Assembly: GCA_013407085.1 (NCBI GenBank) | Contig: JACCGJ010020640.1 | Span: 1-64,000, forward strand | DNA: 64,000 nt | Reading direction: 5' to 3' | Source: Atriophallophorus winterbourni | Lineage: Eukaryota; Platyhelminthes; Trematoda; Plagiorchiida; Microphallidae | Shown here: piece after piece, positions 45,521 to 56,460 of the stretch | How the letters are laid out: every line of letters starts with the position of its first letter | How positions within the stretch are numbered: the stretch's first letter is position 1 | Translations under genes and position numbers: made by a program | The notes under the pieces: model-generated | The model's database searches: none | Seen by the model: only the letters and a program-made list of their open reading frames with translations | What the model was told of the DNA's origin: nothing

Positions 45521-46475
45521 AGCAAGAAAAGTAAACGGAACAGAGGGATGATCGAACTTTAATCCTTTTTGGAGTTCCAAAATCTGATGAAGCAACTGAT
45601 AAAGCTGTGCAGCGCAAACGCGATCAGTTACAATGGAGATTCCTCAGTGATATACTTGTTTTGAATGATGTAGCTGTGACCGACACGTTCCGCATCCCCA
45701 AATCTACGAATTATAAGGACATCGGTCCTACCCCCTTAAAATAACGTTATTGCCTAATGATATGTTGAAGACGGTCACAACTCGTTAGTAAAATGACCGC
45801 AGAATAATCCCGTGAGAAATTAGCCTAGGTGCATCGAAACACCATATTGGAAAGATAGATGCAGAAATAAGTTCAATAGGAACACTACCAAGTCAATCAG
45901 TTGTTAGAGTGTCAGTACCAATTTCAGCCGATATGATAGATCACTGTATTCCAACAGTACTACCCCAAAACTTTTAAGCATTCCTGCAAGCACAAAACCT
46001 TCAGTTGCCGACTCTGGAGGAGTCGGCCTAACATTCCGTTAGCCTTTTTCCCCAAACCCCATCCTTGTTGAGAAAAACAACAATGAAATGCATCTACACC
46101 AACGCACAATGTCTGGGAAACAAAATCGGTGAACTGCGTGCAGTTTTTCTGAGATGTTTACCAGACATCATCGCCGAAACGGAAACGTGGCTGCATACTC
46201 AGCAAACAAATAGTGAACTAGAATTGCCAGGACTGTCACTTATTCGTCATGACCGTGAATCCAGAGTAGGAGTAGCTTTGTATTATAGACAAATCCTTCT
46301 GTGCCGTGAGATTACGGATGCAGACATCGTGTTACTAGATACACTCTGATGCTCTATACGACTAGCTAACGGCGAAGACTGTGTTGTGGGAGTAGTATGT
46401 CTCCCACAGTCAGCACAGGAAACTTAAAATCTGGCCCTACTGGATGACATTTGCATGGTTAATTCAAGAATTGGA
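45521..46475 (+). mobile_element. CR1-like LINE, 5' half (ORF1 and start of endonuclease)
   Basis: An ORF1-like frame reads 'GVPKSDEATDKAVQRKRDQL', 'RFLSDILVLNDVAVTDTFRI' from about 45575. ORF2 begins at about 46065 with MKCIYTNAQCLGNKIGELRA, 'PDIIAETETWLH' (endonuclease Asn and Glu motifs) and 'SLIRHDRESRVGVALYYRQ'. It breaks off near 46475 where the family-2 LINE enters on the other strand. It starts inside the satellite. Confidence 0.85.
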
Positions 46476-46479
46476 ATTT

Positions 46480-49400
46480 TTTTAAATAAAGTTTTTGAAC
46501 AGAAGAGAATGACAGGGAGTAATAAAGATGATGCACTCTTTCCATTGATGTCGGTTCATTGCCATTGTTGCCAATGTGTCGAGCCACACACTCTCCCTTT
46601 CTCTTGGACCCCATCCAGGCAAGCGCGCTCGTCCAACCCCAGCTAAATCAGAAGTGAGCTTTTTCAAGCCACTCTTCCATGTTATGGCTGAACGCCAGAC
46701 ACTTTTTTCCAGACTGTACCAGCTGACGCATAAAGCTCTCGGCGTTGTAACCGTTCGAAATTCATGCGCAGGACGTGCCCCAACCAGCGGAGGCGACGTC
46801 GGTCAATGGCTGTCTGAACACAAGTTCCGTTGCTCCCTAAGACGCGGCGCCTGACCTCAGAATTGCAAACGTGGTGTTGCCACCGTACGTGAGCAATCCT
46901 ACGCAGAAAACGTTGGTCGAAAACCTCAAGCCTCCTAACATCATCTGAGCGAACTGTCCAACATTCACTCCCGTATAGCAAAACTGTCCTTACCGAGGTG
47001 GAATATATCAGTCCTTTAATTCCCGAACTTAAATCACGTCTCTTTCTAAGGTACTTACGTTTAGCAAATGTCAGTCTGGCCTTAGCAATTCTGGACGTGA
47101 TTTCCTTCTTTATCCGACCGCCATCTACCACCAGACTTCCTATGTATATGAACTGCTCAACATGATCGAAAATCAGATCATTTAGAGCACAATTTGGCAG
47201 TTCACCGGACCAGTTTTGAAGAATCACTTTACTCTTGCTTGGCGAGAAGAACAGCCTATAATTAAATGCCTCCAATGCCATCATATCCAAAGCTTGTTGG
47301 ATAAACTTTACGTCTTCGCCCACTAAGGCAATATCATAATCCAGGTCCATAACCCGCTCACCTGGGTGGAGCTCAACGTTACCCGTGAAGAAACTACTGA
47401 GAGCACTCCGGATGACGTCCTCGATGGCAAAATTGAACAAGAACGGGGAGATTGGACACCGTTGTCTTACACCTGTTGTGGTGCTAAATGGCATTGAAAA
47501 GCTATCGTACGCCCTTACCCTCTCTATCGAGTGTGCGTATAGGTATTTAGGATAGCGACGTACTTCGATGGGATTCGATTGCGAATTAAGCAGTTCCATA
47601 TGGCAGATCTGTCAACCGAGTCAAAGGCGGCTCTGATATCCAGAAACACCATAATGGTAGGTCGTTGATACAAGTGACTGTGTTCTAGCAACTGTCGCAA
47701 AACGAAGATCTGGTCTACACATCGGCGCCCTAGTCGGAAGCCAGCTTGCTCTTTGCGAGGTGTGCCCTCACGAATCAAGGTAATTCTGCGAAATAGGATG
47801 GCGACTAATATCTTAGCTACCAATGGAATAAGCATTATTCCGCAATAGTTGCAGCATTCGTTCCGCGCTCCTTTTTTATGGACTGGTATTACTAGCGATT
47901 CACCCCAGGAGGCAGGTACCCTTTCATCCACTCAAACCTTATCGAACAGCTCGCGCAATTCTGCTACGACTCTCTCGCCTCCGTCTTAAAGAATACCGGG
48001 TAAAGCTCGTCGGTGCCCGACGCCTCATGTCGCTTTAGTCGTTGGATCTCTCTTCGTAGTTATTCGATACTGTGCGGGGCACGCGACACGGAACACTGCA
48101 AAGTGGATTGAGGGATGTCGGCGGTGTCTGAGGGACGGTGCTGATTAAACTGTCGAGAGAAATATTCTCTCCATCTTTCTGAACGTCTGTGAAGACTCGT
48201 TGTACGCGAGCCATCATCCTCGAGGATCGTTTCACTCAGACCTTGCGGCAAAGGTCCACAGACACGTACCAATTTGCAAAGTCTTCTCATGTTGCTGATG
48301 GCTGACGCTCTTTCCATCTCCTGGGAGCGTTTTTTCTACCAAGACTCACAGTCACGTCTCAGACTATCTTCGATTAGGAGTATAAGTCACCTCTGTTTGT
48401 CCTCATATTCTAAACCACTCTGTATGGCACGGTGCTGTTCGAGTAGCATGGGGACTCAGCAGAGACATAGCGGTGTGACGATTGACGAGTGACTTTGCAG
48501 CATCCCGTAGCAGAGTTAAAAATTGCTTGCTTAAAGTTGTGATAATGACGATCCAGCTCTACCGGCCAATCTTTTGAAAGGAAAACCGATAGGGTATCCC
48601 TAAATCTGGCTTTTGTCTCAGGCAGCGATAAAACGTTGGTGTCTAGTTTGGGACGCTTTTGTTTGGGTTTGCCTCCGAATTGAAGGTTGATTGTTGCGCA
48701 AACTAAAGCGTGGTCAGAATCTACACTGGTGCACCAGAATGATCTGCAGTTTTCGACACTACCTCGCAACCTGTAGCTTATCGCAATGTGGTCAAGCTGC
48801 GCCCAAGTACGTTGTGATGGGGATTGCCAAGTAGCTAGATCGCGCTTGCAATGTCTAAAATTTGTGGAGGCGAGAAAGAGGCGGTGGTCGTCACAGAAGG
48901 ACAACAATCTCTCTCCATTGTCTGTACGGTTATTTGCCATTCAATACTTCCCTCCAGGGAACCGCTCAGAGTGCGCTATGCATCCAAATCGGGCATTGAG
49001 ATCGCCGGCAAGCACTACTATATCTCCTCTGCGTGATGTCGTTAAGATAGAACGAAGTTCTCCGTAGAATTCGTCCTTCACCTCATCTGCCCCACAGTTC
49101 GTGGGTGCGTAAGCCGAGATCACGAATAAGTTACGTCTCTCGTTGCTATGGTCGTTTACTCTGCGGTAACCCTGAAATCTCGCTGCGCACAGTCTGCTAT
49201 CAACGGGTATCCAATCTAGGGGGGAGGCTTCCGCTTTCTGGCTAAGAATGATTCCAACAATTTCTAGGCCTGCTGAAAAAGCAACGGGATCACCGAACAC
49301 ACGTAGTTAGAACTTACTACCAAGAGGCATAGGGGAACTCAGTTGCAATGCGGAATCCATGTAGCGAAGACGGGTTTCCAATAGGCAACATATGTCGACA

Positions 49401-50170
49401 CCTATTGTCTCTAGAGAGCGGGCTAGTCCAAGCTGTTGTTCTGGTTGTTGCAGGGTGCGGACATTGAACGACGCAAGCATAATAGGGACGCGCGGTCGTA
49501 TGACAGCGTTGGGTATCGACATTTGGCTGCGACGGAATGCGTCCAGCATTGATGGTCCGAAGTGCATCAGGGAGAGAGGGTTAGGGGATGATGTATGCTT
49601 GCGAAGTGGGTTCTGAAAAATAGCTTTCGAAAGTAGTATTCGTATTGATAACATGCGGCGTTGTCATCGTCATCGTTAAGCGTAGGCATGATACTACCCG
49701 GTTGCATACACAGAAGTAGGGGAGATTTCGTTTAGGGGGTCACACTTCGAGCCTTTAGCGCGATGGCTTTACCCACAAGGCAGTGGAGCAAGAGAGGTTC
49801 GCACCTATCGATGGCCGGTGACCGACGAAACTGTTCATACGCACTTTTCTGGGAACTTCCAGTTCGGAGCACGATAATCCCGTTGATAGGTTGGTGACTT
49901 CAGTTTTTGCCTGTGCACCATACAATGTCCTTGGATAGGATAGGGGGCAGTGACTTTTAAAGCGGTGAGTCACATCCGCCGCGTCGTGATGCCATCATTG
50001 GATTTTCGTGGCTTTTTATAGGGAGAACGCTTGCCAGGTGAAAACCCACCACACCCTTAGACACCACCGCCGAAACCTTTCGCTGAGCTCGGAGAACCGA
50101 GTCCACCCAGCTGCCACCACTTGGAGGTATTCCTGCAAGTCAGCTAGGTGAAACTTGTAGTAACGTCCGT
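46480..50170 (-). mobile_element. RTE-like LINE (family 2), nested in CR1
   Basis: An almost complete element of another family. The endonuclease reads LASFNVRTLQQPEQQLG, 'CCLLETRL' (49654-49307), 'FVISAYAPTNCG' and 'VVLAGDLNARFG' (49300-48941), then 'QLDHIAISYRL' and 'SDHALVCATINL' (48940-48410). The reverse transcriptase reads 'LVIPVHKKGARNECCNYCGI', 'RKEQAGFRLGRRCVDQIFVL' and 'FLDIRAAFDSVDR' (47931-47524), then 'TTGVRQRCPISPFLFNFAIE' and a C-terminus ending near 46490. It contains an in-frame stop at 48941-48943, further frameshifts and a damaged motif C. The left end and leader (about 49655-50170) are GC-rich and non-coding. Confidence 0.88.
46682..47931 (-). pseudogene. family-2 LINE reverse transcriptase with deleted catalytic Asp pair
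   Basis: Motif A (FLDIRAAFDSVDR) and motif B (GVRQRCPISPFLFNFAIE) are good. Motif C, expected as YADD, reads MDLDYDIALVGED: two residues are missing in frame (near 47337-47345), leaving a single Asp. The frames 47931-47524 and 47599-46682 overlap at a frameshift. It cannot be an active polymerase. Confidence 0.82.
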
Positions 50171-50199
50171 GAACACATCAGCTGGACCAACAACAACTG

Positions 50200-51955
50200 C
50201 AGCAGGAAATGATTATGCTTCAGCCCGATAGAACATGCAGTAAATAGCCCAAATCTAACACTTTCAAACACGGTTGTCCTAACTGAAATAAGGTTTACTG
50301 AGAAACGCGTACTCCAAGGTTCATATACTAACTAAAAAAACCAGAAAGTCTCCTGGTGCCGACGAAATAACCCCGAAAATATTAAAGCAATTTGCGAGTT
50401 CGCCATACAAACCCCTCACCTACTTGTTCTAGCAAACACTGGCAGGCGGAATGATTCCTACAGATTGGAAACGCGGAATAATTTCTCCAATTTACAAAGG
50501 TGGAAATCGCTTCAATGTTTCCAATTACAGACCCGTTACTCTGTTACCAGTGATTTTAAAATTACTTGAGCGATTCATTGCTGACGATCTAATGAAACAT
50601 TTCGAGAATAATCAGTTGCTTTCGAGGAACCAGCATGGATTCAGACGAAATTATTCATGTTTGTCTAATTTGCTGGTAACGCTGGATTATTGGACAAATT
50701 TGGTAGATAAAGGACAAGCGTTACACGCGTGGTACTTTTTTTGCGTGGCCTTCAAATCGGCCGTGTATACAATTAAATTCTCCAAGGGTAAAATTCATCA
50801 AATATTTTCGGATCAACTGAGATCAAATTTGGACTTGCACTTTAGAACAAGTACGAGATATCGGGACTTGCAGTGAAAAGTTTGACCCAAACACTTTTAC
50901 TAATAAACTGAATCGTATGTCAATCAATTAAGAGGGACAAGAAAAATCGTTCAGTCGACAAATTGTAACTCGATGTCGGGACATGTTCATCATTCGTCAA
51001 TGAAATAACGAAAATCGTTCGACGTAACATTTCGTTATTTGCGGACGACATAAAAATTTTGCACAGCATTCGTAGTTCAGAATATTGTCTGTTATTACAA
51101 AAGTATTTTGTTACGCTTCACAGCTGGTCGTTGAAGAACAAACTGCCGTTTAACTTCAACAAATGCAGGATCATGAGTGTGAGGAATCGAGTAGAGTTCC
51201 TATATCACATACTTTCTCATATCTTTGAAAATTGCAGTGAAGAAAAAGATTTGGGTATCTGGATATGCTCCAGTTTAAAAACATCACTTCAAACTAACAA
51301 AACCTTTTAAATACAACACGTGTTCTAAATCTACTCGAAGGTGTATTTGGGAAATTTTCGCTCGAGATATTCCCAAGGATCATGAATACATACTTGAGAC
51401 CAGTCATGGAATACGGTGTGCAGTCGTGCACTCCGTGGCTCAAGAGGGATGTGGAACTTATGTAGCGAGTCTATCACCGCTGAACAAAACTAGTTCTCAA
51501 CATTCGAAACAAACAATATAGAGAAAGGATAGCTCAAAAGATTCTGTTCGATTTTCCCTACCGACGAATCAGAGGAGGCATCATCTTACTTTACAAAACA
51601 TTCGATACCCCGAACCATTACTTACAGGATACATTCACGCGAAGGGATACGAGAATTTATCGGACCCATGAATAAGTGCTGGTCGTACCCCATTCCCGCC
51701 TGAACTGCAGAAGTTGTTTTTACTCTGTCCGTGTCTGTTTTACTTGGAACAGTTTACCTTCAACAGTTGCTCACGCCACTAGCTTGCATGGCATTAAAAC
51801 GAAATTTTACGAATTGTAATTGCATTATTCGTTTCCAGAACACTTATATACTGTTTAATCTATTTTCTTATATTGTTTATACACTTAAATTTCAATTTTT
51901 ACCATCCTATGGTTGTTGTTAAGCTTGTTCCTAATTAGACCATTACAAACCTTGA
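50200..51955 (+). mobile_element. CR1-like LINE, 3' half (reverse transcriptase)
   Basis: The RT runs on after the nested insertion: 'TRKSPGADEITPKILKQFAS' (about 50340), 'IPTDWKRGIISPIYKGGN' and 'NVSNYRPVTLLPVILKLLER' (141-codon frame, 50451-50876), 'SRNQHGFRRNYSCLSNLLVT'. After a frame break, FADD is kept as 'NISLFADDIKILHS' (about 51025-51066), then 'YCLLLQKYFVTLHSWSLKNK', and the C-terminal tail to 'FYSVRVCFTWN' at about 51745. The satellite resumes at about 51960. Confidence 0.85.
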
Positions 51956-51959
51956 ATTA

Positions 51960-53265
51960 CATTCACTGAAAGGTTTTCTTTTGTCAAAAGGTCCAAATCG
52001 CACATTCGACCTATTAGTGTTGAGATGCGTTGAGTTTGTGTGACTTATGTCCAAGCTAACTTCAACGTTACGTTCAATATATTCGGTGCATATTATGCAC
52101 CGCAAACAACGTACGATTTTCTTGCGAAAGAGTTTCTTGTTTTTCATTGAACATATTGCGCGAAGTTTATAATGGCTGAACTTAATATGAATATTTTTAA
52201 CACATTCAATTTGTTGTAGATACTTCGATCACACGTTAACGGGTACGTCTTACTAAAATCGCCGCAAAGCGTAGTAAGATAAATGTTTTCTTTTTTTCAA
52301 AGGTTCCGGCCCACACATTTGACCGTTCAGTGCTGAGTTGCGTTCAGTTCAGTTCAGTTAAGTTTGCACAAGACAGTATGTGGCTAACAAGCCAATCGAT
52401 CGTCCAGAATTTCTTTCGGTGGAAAGCTGCAGAGAAGCACCCACCACTGCCAAAACGTTTATTCTTTTTGTCTATTTAAAATCTTTACCGATCGCGAAGC
52501 CAAGAGATTATCCGGGTTGAACTTAGGAAGCATCGCCTTATAGCCGATGCTAAAAAAAAGAAAAAGCAGTTTCTCTTCGCTGCACATTGTTTACCGCAGA
52601 CAAAGTACGATATACTTGCTAGCGTTTTTTTGTTTTTCAATGAACATAATGCGCAGAGTTTAAATCAGCTGTATTTATTATGATTTTTAACACATTTCTG
52701 TTGTTGTAATTACTGCCCTTACACGTTCACGGATACATCTTACTTAAATCGCTTCAAAACGTAGTTAGTTGAAAGGTTTTTTTTCGAAAGTTTCGGACCA
52801 CATATTTGACCTTTCAGTGGTGAGATGCGTTGAGTTTGTGTGAATCATCACTAAGCTAACTTTAATGTTACGATCAATATATTCGGTGCACATCATGCAC
52901 CGCAGACAACAAACGATTAACATACGGATGAGTTTCTTGCTTTTCAAATACCTTTTTGCGCGGAATTTAAATCGGCTGTGTTTAATATGACTTTTTCAAC
53001 ACATTTCGGTTGTTGTAGTTAAATCGATTACACGTTCACAGATACACTTTACTTAAATCGCTGCTAAACGAAGTTAGATAAAAGGTTTTCTTTTTTCAAA
53101 ATGTCAGGACCACACATTTGACCGATGAGTGGTGAGATGCGTTGCATTTGTGTGAATTATCACGAAGCTGACTTCAATGTTACGTTCAATATATTCGGTG
53201 CACATAATGAACCGCAGACAACGTACGATGTTCTTGCGAAAGAGTTTCTTGTGTGGTTATTAACA
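51960..53265 (+). repeat. satellite array, right part
   Basis: The units are marked by 'gttacg(t/a)tcaatatattcggtgca' at about 52070, 52866 and 53180; the last two are 313 bp apart and the first pair is spread by an inserted 230-bp element. Each unit has a near-palindrome, perfect at 52084-52102 (CGGTGCATA-T-TATGCACCG). Confidence 0.88.
52340..52570 (+). mobile_element. SINE-like insertion in the satellite
   Basis: About 230 bp of unrelated sequence interrupts a satellite unit. It opens with (GTTCA)n-type repeats (cagttcagttcagttaag) and ends A-rich (ctaaaaaaaagaaaaag). A 7-bp hairpin, AGCATCG/CGATGCT, sits just before the A-rich end. No RNA-polymerase-III boxes were clearly identified, so the class is uncertain. 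Confidence 0.45.
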
Positions 53266-53789
53266 TTATTCGGCTGTCATCAACATGGAATAAAGCTTCG
53301 AACATACACTGATAAATCTTCAGCCGTTCACTTGATTTCACTAGTTCAACGCTATTAAATAATTTCCTGTGCCTTAAGTTTGAAGAAAGTCTCTATCTAT
53401 CGTACGAATCCTATGACATTGAAACGTATGACAAACTTGGACAGCGCAAAATGTTTATCCTCGAAACTGAAATTTAGTGCAGTTACTTTGATATGAAATC
53501 CTGTTATTTTATTAAAATTTACTGTTATTAGAACGTTTACTACAATATCACAAATCTACATTCATCTTGGTATTGAAACCGGTGTAGTTTATTGTCTCTG
53601 GTAGCTATGTTTGATGAAGGCATACAGAGTAATCCTTTGTTTAGTGATACGACTGTAACTTACTGATTATGAATGGATCAGAAGCGTTTAAGCGAAAACA
53701 TTCTCTGGGAGGAATCTTCAAGATTTTGTTTGTTTTAAAATCGCGTATCTAACGATATACCTACATTCCGATGGCAGAATGCAATTAAT
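53266..53789. other. unassigned DNA
   Basis: Nothing recognised between the satellite and the CR1 relic. Confidence 0.4.
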
Positions 53790-55600
53790 AGAATCGCTGT
53801 GAAACCCGAGATGGTCCTGTTGAAGCTACGCGGGTTAAATAAAAAAATCTCCGGCGTCTGACGAAATAACATCATTCATCCTAAAACAATGCGCCCATGC
53901 TCTATTATCACCACTCTCTGACATTTTCAACCTGTCAACGTGTTGTAGCACGGTTGGTAATGACTGGAAAAGTGGATTAATCACTCCGATATACTAAAGA
54001 GGGAACCCATCTGATGTGTCTCACTACAGACCAGTCACGTTGTTGCCATAATTCTGTAAAGTTCTCACACGACGTGTAGCTGCCAAACTCATTAAACCTT
54101 TGGAAGAAAACAAGCTGATTTTCTTCACACAGCACGGATTCAGGACAATGATAATGATAATATATATTCTTGAACATCCAATGCATGTAATACATGATCA
54201 GTTGATCAAAATTTGAACAGCAAAAGAAAATTAGAACAGCGCAAGTGACCGAAGTGAGCGGGTTTTGTTTTCCGTTCAATAATGGAAATGAATATACAAA
54301 AGGTAAGAACAAAATTCTCAATGTCTAATACAAATAAATTTTATTAAAATTATGTCCAGATTTACGAATGGCAAAACACTCCAGTCTCACCAATCATCTC
54401 ATAACTCTTGACAATTAAACTTATGCAGTTGACGATGGATGCCCTATCCATGGTTGTTACTTTTTACACGTCTAAAGCGTTTGACCATTGTAACCACAGC
54501 ATACCGCTACAAAAATTGGAGCAGCTCGGTGTGTGCGGCTGACTATTAACCTGGATAAAGGTTTACTTGACTGGTAGAGTTATAAGTTTAGTGTTGATTT
54601 GGTATAAGTTACAAGCGGCGTACCTCAATGCTCAGTCATTGAGCCAATAATCTTTCTCGTGTAGGCGACCCATATACGCGAAATCGTACGCAGAAAAATC
54701 ATTTTATTTGCGGATGACACCAAAGTCCGCACTAGCATGCGCAACATAGAAGATTGTCAAATTATTCAAAAATGTATCGGAGCACTTCATAATTTGTCCT
54801 CGCGGAACTGCCAACCATTCAACATTCAAACATTTAAAATTTTAAACGTCGTTAAATCATTTGAATTCACATAATCTCTGGAATCACAACAACGTTCATG
54901 GGTTACTGAAAAGAATGTCCTGCGCGTGTGGATTAGCAGCAACTTGGAGTCTTCACGGCAGTGTTCTGTTGTACATAAAATAGTCATTCCAAAACTTAGC
55001 ATTGCTCTGAAGTATTTTTGATCGTTTCTCAAAGCAGAAACTCACACGTATAATTAACACCTATATCAGACTAACAATGGTGTATGCTGTTCAAGGATAG
55101 TCCCCATGGTTACAAAAGGACATGACCTTGCTGCAAATGGTATTCCACCGCGCTACGAAACTGGTGAGTAAGCTATACAACAGTCCATACGAGGAGCGGA
55201 TTGCAACAATAAACCTCTTTGAATTTCCGTACCGTCTGCTCAGGGGTGGCTTGATCCTGCTTTTCAACATTCTGCATACAGTGGATCACCCACTTGAACA
55301 CCTGTTTCATCGGAAGAACCACATGGTAGCAGATCGCAGGGCTACAATTTAATTATTCCACACTGCAGATCACACTGTAGAAGGTTTTTCTTTGCTGTCA
55401 TAGTTTGTTATATATTGAACTCACTGCCCGAACAGATCATTTGCGCAACAAGCCTGAACTTGTTCAAAGCTAAACGTGACAAGTATATGTTGCCCAAATC
55501 CAACATTGCACCTGAATAAAAGTGCTGACTTTCCAAATGGATAAAACTTTTGTGTTATGTTTATACATTACCTATATTTTTGATCTGTGTTTACTTTAAA
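53790..55600 (+). mobile_element. CR1-like LINE, degenerate reverse transcriptase
   Basis: Frame-broken but recognisable in order: 'NDWKSGLITPIY' with a stop, 'PSDVSHYRPVTLLP', 'EENKLIFFTQHGFR' (about 54100-54138), an inserted 220-bp block, 'KAFDHCNHSIPLQKLEQLGV'-like sequence, 'VTSGVPQCSVIEPIIF' (motif B), and 'RKIILFADDTKVRTSMRN' (motif C, FADD, about 54690). The post-RT tail follows, in part as a 76-codon frame (55122-55352). The 3' end is at about 55560. Confidence 0.82.
54138..54360. mobile_element. unidentified 220-bp insertion inside the CR1
   Basis: The CR1 RT frame is interrupted exactly after 'THGFR'-type sequence and resumes at about 54361. The insert begins with (GATAAT)n (gacaatgataatgataat), which would be the 3' tail of an element on the minus strand. 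No coding motif seen. Confidence 0.45.
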
Positions 55601-56351
55601 TTATTTACTTTTTGAACAGTTAAAACTTTGAATTTCTCAGAATTTGGATCAGTTAGTCAGTGAAAAGTATTTTATATTTTCTCCATCTAAGATTCGCGAT
55701 AAGCCAGAGTTATCTAATTTCGAAATAATAGGCTGTAACTTGACAAATTGAAAAGAACTAATCTTCAACAAAAACACTGCAAGATCAATCTTACATACTT
55801 CCAAACCATAGCTAAGCTATCCAGATAATATCAATACTGTGTCACGAAACTTATATTTACTTGCTACCAAAACCAGGTAAAACGTACAAAGCATGCATCC
55901 TGTACACGCTGTCCTAACTTGATGTGTACAAATATCATGGAAAGGGTCGGGTGCTATGTGTGAACCAAATACTTGAAAATGAGCAACCCAGTTACGGACG
56001 TTTTTTCAATTAATTTCTCTCCCAATAATTTTGTGCAAATCAGTTTCATTGACAACCATCCTACACGAGTATTTACGACACTCTATACATACAAATACTG
56101 CTATAATAAAAATATTTCCTAAAACGTGAGTGGGCAGTGATAACGTATTTAATATATTTTCAAATGTTCATACGGCACATTTTAACGTTAATTCAATTTA
56201 AACATGGTTCAATGATCAACTTGTGCGTAACATTCAATGAAACCAAAATGAAAAAAAACATTCTCCACTTATTTTGCTTGTGTGTTATGTGACAATTTCA
56301 TTGGTGCGAATCAATAAGCATTCATTAGTGGAGCGCGTTTTTCGACTAGCA

Positions 56352-56372
56352 TAAATCGTCTGACCAAGGTCA
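56352..56372 (+). promoter_or_regulatory. MEG-B promoter: TAAAT box plus TGACC-AA-GGTCA palindrome
   Basis: TAAAT at 56352-56356 and TGACCAAGGTCA at 56361-56372, with the same offsets as in copy A and again exactly 37 nt from palindrome end to ATG. The short stretch to the ATG (agatttgccgtg.aaacg.gtcat) is also conserved and is probably the 5' UTR. Confidence 0.5.
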
Positions 56373-56408
56373 CAAAGCAGAGATTTGCCGTGCAAACGTG
56401 TCATTCAA

Positions 56409-56460
56409 ATGAGACTGTTCATTCTAGCTGCACTGGTTGCAACTGCAATGTGCTCTCCAA
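56409..56460 (+). CDS. MEG-B exon 1, signal peptide
   Basis: ATG AGA CTG ... TCT CCA A, with donor gtgaga from 56461. Hydrophobic core LFILAALVA, then TAMCSP. Twelve of 52 bases differ from copy A, mostly conservative. Confidence 0.85.
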
